This document shows positions 1 through 6,087 of a stretch of 6,100 nt of DNA, piece by piece (the stretch's first letter is position 1; each line of letters opens with the position of its first letter). The notes below the pieces were generated by a model, which was not told where the DNA came from, did not search any database, and saw only the letters and a list, made by a program, of their open reading frames with translations. A program made the translations under genes and the position numbers. The DNA comes from Vulcanimicrobiota bacterium (GTDB lineage: Bacteria > Vulcanimicrobiota > Vulcanimicrobiia > Vulcanimicrobiales > Vulcanimicrobiaceae): positions 1-6,100 of the forward strand of contig JAFAOZ010000242.1 in the NCBI GenBank assembly GCA_019247395.1, written 5' to 3'.

Positions 1-1193
1 CGATAGATCGCAAGTGCCTGCTGCTTTGATTGCAGCGCGGCTGCGTATTCGCCTCGTCTGGTCTGCGCATCGCCGATACGCGCGAGAGCGGAGGCTTCCC
101 CGTAGCGATCTCCCAATTGATAAAATAGTGACCGCGCCGATGTACCGTCTGCCAATGCGGCCGCGTATTTACGGCGTCCGGCTTCGATGAGGGCACGAGC
201 GTTAAGGGCTTGCGCTTCACCGTCGCGATCCTTTATTTCCGCAAACAACGTGAGCGCGTCCGCGACCAGCGGCTCCGCACGCGCGTAGCTTGCCAGTTCC
301 GTGTCGACGACTGCGAGGTTCATAGCCGCGTTGGCCTCGGCATCGCGCGCCTTAAAGCGCCGATAGGCAGCGAGTGCCTCCTCGAGATCAACTTGCGCCT
401 TCTTATGCTGACCCTGCCTGTCTTCAACGATAGCAACGTCCATCGGTAGGTTGGTATCGCTGACGGGTTCCCCCAAGGCTTTTAGGAGGGCTATCGATTG
501 CTGCAACGACGCCATCGCGTCAATGTAATTGCCTTCCTTCTCCTGAGTCTCTCCAATATCGAGAACGGTATACGCTTCGCGCTCCTTATCGCCTAATTGA
601 CGGTAGAGTTGCAGCGCCCGCTGTGACGACCTTAGCGATGTCTCAAAGTAACCCTCTCCGTACTCGACGGTGCTCTCGTGCTGGAAAAAATTAGCTTCGC
701 CGTCGCGATCGCCAGTCGCTTCAAAAAGTGGCCGTGCTTGGGCGAGCCATTTCTGGGCAACTGCATATGAGCCTTCGCTATATTCGATCATCCCAATGTT
801 GGCCAGCACGCGCGCTTGGCCGTCGCGATCGCCCACTTGTTGATAGACGGCCAGCGCATCTTGTTGCATTCGCCGCGCTTCGGTGTAGTGCTCGCCTGTT
901 ATTTCGACGTCGCCGATGTCCTTGAGCGCGTTGGCCTCACCGTCCAGGTCCCCTGCTGTTTCGAAGAGTGTGAGCGCCTGCTGTAGAGACGCGAGAGCTT
1001 TGGCATCGTCGTCCTGAAAGTATTGCGTGAGCCCAATGCCCTCGAGTGCCGTCGCCTCGCGATCGCGATTGCCCTCGGTGCGATAGAATGCTCGCGCCCG
1101 TTCAAAGGCATTGAGCGCTTCGGCGTAGCGCGCCTCGAGCCTCAGGATGTTGCCCAAATTCATCAGGGCGGCATTGACGGCATTGGAATCGCC
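1..1193 (-). repeat. Tandem TPR array, ten units of exactly 40 codons
   Basis: Units begin at residues 231, 271, 311, 351, 391, 431, 471, 511, 551 and 591 of the FecR-TPR protein. Each is exactly 120 bp, and the last is cut by the window edge. Most units open with a G-D-x-D-x-E-A turn (GDLDGEA, GDRDGQA, GDRDGEA, GDRYGEA) and end with an aromatic 'A-L-x-x-Y/F' helix, the extended TPR style seen in kinesin-light-chain-like and bacterial signalling TPR proteins. The unit at 471 (GEPVSDTNL) has lost the consensus turn, and those at 511 and 551 begin KARD and KDRD. At the DNA level the shared turn gives recurring CGTCGCGATC blocks near 220, 700 and 820. Confidence 0.9.
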
Positions 1194-1883
1194 GCGATGC
1201 TGCGCTTGCGCGAGCTGTTCCCGGTAAAATTTCTCCGCGGCGGCGAAATTCGGGAACTCGGGGCCCACCGTCCAATTCACCGTTGGATGATACGTCGCTT
1301 GCGACGTTGCGGCCGCCGAGATGACGTCGATCAGCGAGGTCTTGAACTGCCGCCCGCCGATCTGCAGATAGCCGGTCTTCGTGATGTTGACCTCACCGTC
1401 GGTGCAGTCGAACGTCACGGCGTCGGGCGAGGTGTTGACCCAAAATGTGGTGCCGTGGACCGACGCGGTCAGCGCTTCGCCCGATTCCACGCGGAAGAAA
1501 TCGAGCGATTTCGGCACGACGGTGTAGACCGACTTGCCGCCGTTGCTCGAAACGAGCTCGCCGGAGCCGGTGCTGACGAACGTCACGCTCGCGCCGGGCC
1601 GCAGCGTAATGATGCTCTTTTGGCCGGTGCTGGCGACGACGACCTGGACGTGCGCCGGAACGTCGATACGCGTGCCGTCCGCGATCGTCTCCAGCGTTCG
1701 CAGGGTGTGCTCGATCGTCGCTCCGCGCGTCAGCGTCACGCCGGTGACCGACGAGACGTCGTGGTCGTCGACCTTGATCTCCTGCACGACGTGCGACCGC
1801 GCTTCGTTTGCCGCCGCCGGCATCGCGAGAGCCCACGCTGCCGCGAGCACGGCGGTGATTCCGAAACCAAAGCGAAGGCTCAC
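1..1883 (-). CDS. Secreted FecR-domain protein with TPR array (partial, C-terminus beyond left edge)
   Basis: At least 627 codons are open with no stop before the window edge, so the C-terminus is missing. Residues 1-25 form a signal peptide (Arg4, a hydrophobic Ala/Leu stretch, likely cleavage after the Ala-Ala-Ala at 23-25). There is no lipobox Cys, so a soluble or envelope-associated exported protein is expected. Residues about 65-170 resemble a FecR domain: a DGT turn at 69-71, beta-rich segments, then HGTTFWVN at 143-150 and DGEVNI at 162-167, the usual FecR ending. From residue 231 onward the protein is tandem 40-residue TPR units, which normally bind protein partners. The GTG start at 1883-1881 is chosen because it overlaps the TGA of the upstream gene (GTGA), has GAGG 10 nt upstream, and sits exactly at the signal peptide. 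It is the second gene of an operon with the CHASE2-TIR gene. FecR-like domains outside iron transport often occur near CHASE2 sensors and may sense or scaffold at the envelope; the role here is inferred. A missing C-terminal domain (for example CHAT) cannot be excluded. Confidence 0.9.
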   Translation of the reverse strand, partial: MSLRFGFGITAVLAAAWALAMPAAANEARSHVVQEIKVDDHDVSSVTGVTLTRGATIEHTLRTLETIADGTRIDVPAHVQVVVASTGQKSIITLRPGASVTFVSTGSGELVSSNGGKSVYTVVPKSLDFFRVESGEALTASVHGTTFWVNTSPDAVTFDCTDGEVNITKTGYLQIGGRQFKTSLIDVISAAATSQATYHPTVNWTVGPEFPNFAAAEKFYREQLAQAQHRGDSNAVNAALMNLGNILRLEARYAEALNAFERARAFYRTEGNRDREATALEGIGLTQYFQDDDAKALASLQQALTLFETAGDLDGEANALKDIGDVEITGEHYTEARRMQQDALAVYQQVGDRDGQARVLANIGMIEYSEGSYAVAQKWLAQARPLFEATGDRDGEANFFQHESTVEYGEGYFETSLRSSQRALQLYRQLGDKEREAYTVLDIGETQEKEGNYIDAMASLQQSIALLKALGEPVSDTNLPMDVAIVEDRQGQHKKAQVDLEEALAAYRRFKARDAEANAAMNLAVVDTELASYARAEPLVADALTLFAEIKDRDGEAQALNARALIEAGRRKYAAALADGTSARSLFYQLGDRYGEASALARIGDAQTRRGEYAAALQSKQQALAIY

Positions 1884-3571
1884 GAGGCGGTCGCCTCGTG
1901 CGGCTCGCGGGCGGCGGCATTCCGACGCGAGAGCCGCGCGACGACTTCTGCGATGTGCTGCGCAACGAGATCGGGATGATCGTCGATGCTGAGCGCTTGA
2001 ATGTCGTCGACGGCGGCCATGATCGTCGGATGACCGAGCATGATCGGCAGTACACAACGCGATTCTTCACCGGCCTCGACCCACTTTCGGTGCGCGCGTA
2101 GGATTTCAAATCGGCAATACGGCCGCTCAAAATAGGCTTCCGAATAAACGGGAACGATGAAGCGACTTGCATCGATGGCGAGCGCAATCTTTTCCTGCCA
2201 TTGCGCTCCGGACCGGATCGACTCGGCATCAAAGAAAACGGATAACCGGCGACCGTTCGGTAACGCGGCGTCGCGGAACGGCACGAAGACGTGGTCGAAG
2301 ACCCAGATGTGGTCTTGTCGTGCGTAGCTGATGAAAACGTCGTAGTCGTACACCTCCGGCGGGACGGCCTCCGCATTCTCGCGCTCTTCCGCCAGAATTT
2401 GGGATCCGCGAACGCCGCTTAAGCCCGCCGCCACGAGAACGCCGATCGTGATCAACGAAACCTGCGGCGCGAGGTGCCGCGCGAGCAGCTGCGAGAGCTC
2501 GAAGACCGCGACGATCGCGAGGCCGGCAATCGCGGCAAATGCTGCCGAAAACCATGGCGACAAGGAGCGTAACTCACGCAAACGGAGACGCTTGACTGCG
2601 AGAAAGAACGCGACGTACGCCAGCACCGTGAGTGCCGAAAAGATTGGAACCAGCATCAGCAGTCGCGAATTTTGAGGCTGGACGTCGTAATACGGCGTCT
2701 TGCCGATGAGCGAGCCTGCGTCCAGCGCGTTGCTCAGCGCCCATCCGAGGACTTCGGGACCGCTCCGGTCGACGAACGGCAGACGATCGTATTTTACCGT
2801 GCCGACGATGACGAACGTGTTGTTGTCGAACGCGGCGTAGTTTCTGAAGGTTCGCGAATCGGTAAACCGATAGATCACCGGTCCGTTGGACGGACTTTGC
2901 AGCCCAAGCCGAACCGGAACGTGATTCTGATCGCAGGGCGGCGAGGCTGCAAAGAACCGGGCCGTCATGAGAACGCGCGGCACCATCGCCCAGACATTTT
3001 CGACACCGACGACCTGGCCCGCCGCATTCGGCAGCGGGACGCCGGCGTAGCAGATCCGATAGAACAATCCTTGCGCGTTCGGAATGCTCGTAAAGCGGGT
3101 CTGTGCAGCGCCGCTCAGCGCGCCGTATACTTGCGGATCGACCGGATCGAGCGGCCCGACGATGACGTCGTCGCGCCCGAGCTGCGGCTCTTCGGTGGCA
3201 TAAATCGGAAAGCGGAGTGCCGTGCGACGGATGCTGCCGATCAAAGAACGATCGGCAAACGCCATCGGTCCCGCGCACGGATTCGTTTGACACGGCAGAA
3301 ATTCGATGTCGAGAATAACGGCATTCGGCCGCCGGTTGCTGCGAGCGAGCCCGTCGAGGAAATCCGAAATTCGTCGCCGATCGCTCGCGATATCGGAACT
3401 CCAATCGACGTCGACGATGACGACGTCCGGCGAGAAAGCCGGCGCAACGCGCGAGCTCAGCCAGTTAAGGACGTGCCAGTCCCATTCGTGCGGCAGCCAG
3501 AGCGCCGCCGAGGTCATGACTGCCGCATAGACCCCCGCCAGGAGCCCGACGCGCCCGACCCATCGTGGCAC
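1880..3571 (-). CDS. CHASE2-like sensor, three transmembrane helices, C-terminal TIR domain
   Basis: This 563-residue membrane protein is read as an envelope sensor coupled to a TIR enzyme. Residues 8-27 are an N-terminal membrane helix. Residues about 48-295 form an extracytoplasmic CHASE2-like domain: a VVIVDVD strand at 50-56, NAVILDIEF at 83-91, FVIVGTVKYD at 253-262 and the closing GPEVLGWALSNALDAG at 271-286. Three membrane helices follow at about 303-326, 340-360 and 369-388, the usual CHASE2 arrangement. The cytoplasmic TIR domain begins YDVFISYARQD (410-420), continues through FFDAESI (446-452) and SRFIVPVYS (469-477), and ends its core at PYCRFEI (484-490). Glu489 sits where NAD-cleaving TIR domains place the catalytic glutamate. 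CHASE2 is normally fused to cyclases, kinases or phosphatases, none of which is present here. GTG at 3571-3569 is preceded by AAGGGGA at good spacing. The gene heads an operon with the FecR-TPR gene and diverges from the SLOG-SLATT gene. NADase activity is inferred. Confidence 0.9.
   Translation of the reverse strand: MPRWVGRVGLLAGVYAAVMTSAALWLPHEWDWHVLNWLSSRVAPAFSPDVVIVDVDWSSDIASDRRRISDFLDGLARSNRRPNAVILDIEFLPCQTNPCAGPMAFADRSLIGSIRRTALRFPIYATEEPQLGRDDVIVGPLDPVDPQVYGALSGAAQTRFTSIPNAQGLFYRICYAGVPLPNAAGQVVGVENVWAMVPRVLMTARFFAASPPCDQNHVPVRLGLQSPSNGPVIYRFTDSRTFRNYAAFDNNTFVIVGTVKYDRLPFVDRSGPEVLGWALSNALDAGSLIGKTPYYDVQPQNSRLLMLVPIFSALTVLAYVAFFLAVKRLRLRELRSLSPWFSAAFAAIAGLAIVAVFELSQLLARHLAPQVSLITIGVLVAAGLSGVRGSQILAEERENAEAVPPEVYDYDVFISYARQDHIWVFDHVFVPFRDAALPNGRRLSVFFDAESIRSGAQWQEKIALAIDASRFIVPVYSEAYFERPYCRFEILRAHRKWVEAGEESRCVLPIMLGHPTIMAAVDDIQALSIDDHPDLVAQHIAEVVARLSRRNAAAREPHEATAS
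1881..1900 (-). promoter_or_regulatory. Inverted repeat over the ribosome binding site and GTG start of the FecR-TPR gene
   Basis: Positions 1881-1889 (CACGAGGCG) and 1892-1900 (CGCCTCGTG) are perfect 9-bp inverted arms around a 2-bp centre. In the minus-strand mRNA this can fold as an 8-bp GC-rich stem with a 4-nt loop. The 5' arm holds the Shine-Dalgarno-like GAGG (1897-1894), and the 3' arm ends in the GUG start codon (1883-1881). The element lies within the last codons of the CHASE2-TIR gene and touches its TGA. Folding would hide the ribosome binding site and start codon until ribosomes finishing the upstream gene open the stem, which fits tight translational coupling. A DNA-binding dyad, or chance in GC-rich coding sequence, remains possible. 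Confidence 0.55.
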
Positions 3572-3603
3572 AAGCTTCCCCTTCGCCGCTTGGCCCTGCT
3601 ATC
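3572..3603. promoter_or_regulatory. Divergent 5' junction between the TIR operon and the SLOG-SLATT gene
   Basis: Only 32 bp separate the GTG of the CHASE2-TIR gene from the ATG at 3604 of the plus-strand gene, and if the GTG at 3565 is used the two coding regions overlap by 7 bp. At least one promoter, and probably both, must therefore lie within the opposite gene's coding sequence. TATCAT at 3600-3605 matches five of six bases of a -10 box on the plus strand, but I see no convincing -35 partner. No clear sigma-70 promoter is visible for the minus strand. The call rests on geometry, not on a recognised motif. Confidence 0.35.
3577..3583 (-). promoter_or_regulatory. Ribosome binding site of the CHASE2-TIR gene
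   Basis: On the minus strand AAGGGGA (3583-3577) lies 5 nt upstream of the GTG at 3571-3569. It is the best purine-rich site near the 5' end and decides the start. The next in-frame ATG (codon 19) falls inside the first membrane helix and would damage it. Confidence 0.65.
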
Positions 3604-5316
3604 ATGCTCATTAGCGTGTCGGAAAACGTGCGGAGTCTGGGCAAAGGTTTGCTGCCGCTCATCGTCGGCGTAACCGGGCATCGCGATTTGGCGCAGAATG
3701 ACGATTCCGAAATTGCAGCGCTGGTGCGCGGATTTCTCTGCAACCTCCAAACGACATATCCGCATACGCCCATGGTGCTCCTCTCGTCGCTCGCGGAAGG
3801 CGCTGACCGCGTCGTCGCGCAAGCGGCGCTGGATTGCGGCGTCGAGCTATATGTCGTTTTGCCGATGGAAACGAGTCTCTACGAGCAAGACTTTGCGTCC
3901 GACGAATCAGTCGAGCAGTTTCGCCGGTTGATGGCACACAGCTACGGCGCGCGAATCGTCGAGGCTCCCGGGCCGGAACGAGATCGCCATTATGCGGCCG
4001 CAGGTGCATTCATCGTAAGCCACAGCGAAATACTCATTGCGCTTTGGGACGGCAACGAAGACGAAATGCGCGGGGGAACGTCTCAGATTGTGCGATTCGC
4101 ACTCCGGGGCGTTCCCACCGATTATCTCAGCGGACCGCGCGAAGCGCTGCGCTCGAACGAAACCGGGGCGGTCTATCACATTCCGGTTCGTCGGCAGTCC
4201 GCGCTGAAACCGGCAGCGGCGGCCACTTGGCGGTATCCCGAAACGGACTCCAGCGATCCCGGTGCTTTGGGCGCAGCGCGCGCTGCGTTTGAAGAGAACC
4301 TGCGCAACCTCGAACGCTTCAACCGCGACGCAGTTGCTTCGCCGAGTGACTCGAGCACCAACAGCTCCGGATTGCTATTATCACCGCAGCAAGAAGCGGC
4401 GCTGGGCGCGAGCGGCGCCTTGCACTACACCCGTGCGCTTTTCGGTCAAGCGGACCAGCTTGCCCTGAAATGCCGAAACTGGACCTATCGCGCCACCGTT
4501 TCCATCTTCGGCGCAGTTGCACTGGCGACGCTGCTCTTCGCTCTCTACACTGACGTCATGACCGACCGCGCCGCGCTTTATTTTGGGTTCCTGGCGATCG
4601 TCGTATTGGCATTTGCGATTGACCTGATCATCGTGCGAAAACGAATGCAGGACCGGTTTCAAGATTATCGCGCGCTTGCCGAGGGTTTGCGCGTGCAATT
4701 CTACTGGCGGCTCGCCGGAATCCACGACTCGGTTTACGATCACTATTTCGCCCGGCAAGAGGGCGAGTTGGATTGGATTCGTAATGCAATGCGAGCCGAG
4801 TCGTTTCGCCCTCAAAGGCAGCCTGACGTCGACGCGAGTCCAGGCCGGATGCGGGCCTTGTTGGAGACGGTTCTCGCACAATGGATCCAAGGCGAAGGGA
4901 CATACTTCGCCAGGGTGTTTCGGCGCGAAAGAGAGATCGCCAACCGCATCCGATGGAGCGCGAATGCATGTCTGGTCGCAACCGCGGTTGCAGCATTGCT
5001 CTTAGCAGTCACTGTCGCACGCAGTCAGCCGGCCTACCACGGAATCTTGATCGCGATCCTTACGCTTGCGCTCGCTGGGGCCGGTCTTCTTACCGGCTAC
5101 GCGCAGAAACGAGCGCATGAGGAACACGCGCGGCGCTACCGGCGTATGGCGGCACTTTATCGCGTCGCCGGCGACCGGCTCGGGATTTTGCTGCAGCAAG
5201 GCGATCTGACCGGCGCGCGGCGGGTTCTGGTCCAGTTGGGACGCGAGGCCCTGGCCGAGACCTGCGACTGGCTTCTATTGCACCGCGAGCGGCAAATCGA
5301 CGTCCCGACGGGGTAA
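3604..5316 (+). CDS. SLOG-domain protein with two SLATT-like two-helix membrane modules
   Basis: Numbered from the longest form (GTG at 3565, 583 residues). The N-terminal SLOG/LOG-like Rossmann domain, about 30-210, shows GVTGHRDL (35-42), LSSLAEGADRVVAQAAL (73-89), LYVVLP (95-100), FIVSHSEILIALWDG (149-163) and GGTSQIVRFAL (170-180). The first glycine-rich loop and the GGT turn are where such domains contact nucleotide ligands. A Ser-rich linker (about 258-275) leads to a membrane half with four helices: about 311-329, 337-356, 467-486 and 491-510. Each pair is followed by a basic helix of similar sequence (KRMQDRFQDYRALAEGLRV at 359-377; KRAHEEHARRYRRMA from 515), the pattern of SLATT two-helix modules, predicted membrane effectors in nucleotide-activated conflict systems. 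The start is uncertain: ATG at 3604 (codon 14) is preferred because it avoids overlap with the divergent gene, but neither it nor GTG 3565 has a good ribosome binding site at normal spacing. Pore formation and ligand are inferred. A metabolic or stress-sensing role is the alternative. Confidence 0.85.
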   Translation: MLISVSENVRSLGKGLLPLIVGVTGHRDLAQNDDSEIAALVRGFLCNLQTTYPHTPMVLLSSLAEGADRVVAQAALDCGVELYVVLPMETSLYEQDFASDESVEQFRRLMAHSYGARIVEAPGPERDRHYAAAGAFIVSHSEILIALWDGNEDEMRGGTSQIVRFALRGVPTDYLSGPREALRSNETGAVYHIPVRRQSALKPAAAATWRYPETDSSDPGALGAARAAFEENLRNLERFNRDAVASPSDSSTNSSGLLLSPQQEAALGASGALHYTRALFGQADQLALKCRNWTYRATVSIFGAVALATLLFALYTDVMTDRAALYFGFLAIVVLAFAIDLIIVRKRMQDRFQDYRALAEGLRVQFYWRLAGIHDSVYDHYFARQEGELDWIRNAMRAESFRPQRQPDVDASPGRMRALLETVLAQWIQGEGTYFARVFRREREIANRIRWSANACLVATAVAALLLAVTVARSQPAYHGILIAILTLALAGAGLLTGYAQKRAHEEHARRYRRMAALYRVAGDRLGILLQQGDLTGARRVLVQLGREALAETCDWLLLHRERQIDVPTG

Positions 5317-5331
5317 AGGCGAAAGCTTAAC

Positions 5332-6087
5332 TCAGCGCGACACGTCGTAGGCGTCCAGCGCCTTAACGAGATTGCGGAGATTTGGCTCGATGTTGTCAGC
5401 GTTGGCGCTTAGAATATCGCGCCACATGGCGGAGCTCATGCCGGAAATGCGCAGCAGCTCGCGAGCGACGGGGCCGCAGAGTTTTTCAGCGTTCGGCCCT
5501 TGATCCCGAAGCAACGTCGCATAGCACCACGCGACGATCTGCGGCACGTGCGACGCAATCGCGACCGCACGATCGTGCCCTTCTGCCGATATTGCGAACG
5601 GGACGGCGCCCATCGATTCGATGAACGTTCGGGCGCGTTCATCCAGCGCTTGGTCGCCGCTCGGGACGTATGCCCACGTTCGGCCCTCGAAGAGATCCCC
5701 GCGCGCGGCGCGCACGCCGCTGCGCTCGGTGCCGGCCATCGGATGTGTCGCAACGAAGTTTGCTAAACCGCTTGCAGCGCGTACCACCGGCATTTTTACC
5801 GATGCGATATCGACGATAAGTTCCGGCATCGAACCCGACTCGCTCTTTAACCGTTCTATCTCTTGAAGCGTCGATCCAACGTGAGGCGCCAGGACCAGCA
5901 CGTTGACGATCTTGCCGAGCTCGTCACCCGTTAACGAATCATCGATCGCGCCGACCTCGCGCGCCGCTTCCAACACCGCCGAATCGCAATCCGCGCCGAT
6001 GACGCGCATGCCGTTCTGCCGCGCGCGCAGGCCGATCGAACCACCGATTGCGCCGACGCCGAACACGCCGACGGTTGCGGCGGTCAC
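5332..6087 (-). CDS. tyrA: Prephenate dehydrogenase
   Basis: It catalyses NAD+-dependent oxidative decarboxylation of prephenate to 4-hydroxyphenylpyruvate in tyrosine synthesis, in the cytoplasm. Residues 5-19 are the dinucleotide fold with GVGAIG (10-15), and Asp33 after the second strand favours NAD+ over NADP+. The substrate site is recognisable: Ser96 in SVK, the catalytic-type His115 in THPMAGTERSG, His180 in SHVPQ and Arg213 in LLRIS, followed by MWRDILSAN (221-229). At 251 residues it is somewhat shorter than most stand-alone enzymes (roughly 280) and has no ACT or chorismate mutase domain. GTG at 6087 is chosen because the glycine loop follows at once, but the frame stays open to the window edge, so a start further upstream is possible. 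The GTGA there would also give a 4-bp overlap with an upstream gene ending in another frame. It converges on the SLOG-SLATT gene with 15 bp between stop codons and no visible terminator hairpin. It is most likely unrelated to the TIR/SLOG genes. Confidence 0.95.
   Translation of the reverse strand: MTAATVGVFGVGAIGGSIGLRARQNGMRVIGADCDSAVLEAAREVGAIDDSLTGDELGKIVNVLVLAPHVGSTLQEIERLKSESGSMPELIVDIASVKMPVVRAASGLANFVATHPMAGTERSGVRAARGDLFEGRTWAYVPSGDQALDERARTFIESMGAVPFAISAEGHDRAVAIASHVPQIVAWCYATLLRDQGPNAEKLCGPVARELLRISGMSSAMWRDILSANADNIEPNLRNLVKALDAYDVSR

Noticed and set aside
690..1065. GCGATCGC octamers resembling the cyanobacterial HIP1 palindrome, and recurring CGTCGCGATC blocks
   Set aside because: They encode the repeated G-D-R-D turn of the TPR units, so protein repetition explains them. 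They are not evidence for a cyanobacterium or a CRISPR array.
1023..1979. Plus-strand open frame (318 codons) opposite the FecR-TPR gene
   Set aside because: Very rich in Arg, no recognisable motif. The opposite strand has a signal peptide, FecR motifs and TPR repeats.
1393..2376. Minus-strand open frame (327 codons) spanning the junction of the two minus-strand genes
   Set aside because: Low-complexity Arg/Ser-rich translation in a different frame from two genes with clear domains.
3571..3592. CAAGC / GCTTG inverted repeat flanking the ribosome binding site of the CHASE2-TIR gene
   Set aside because: Only 5 bp with a 12-nt loop; too weak to claim as a regulatory stem.
2672..3673. Long plus-strand open frame (333 codons) opposite the CHASE2-TIR gene
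   Set aside because: Arg/Asp-rich composition without domains or a start signal; it mirrors a well-supported gene in GC-rich DNA and is a shadow frame.
1880..5316. A canonical Thoeris, CBASS or other known defence locus
   Set aside because: No SIR2-SLOG ThsA, no CD-NTase and no Cap ancillary genes are in the window. The SLOG protein carries membrane helices, so only a Thoeris-like analogy is made.
5317..5331. Bidirectional terminator between the convergent genes
   Set aside because: The 15 bp contain only a short AAGCTT palindrome and no stem followed by a T-run.
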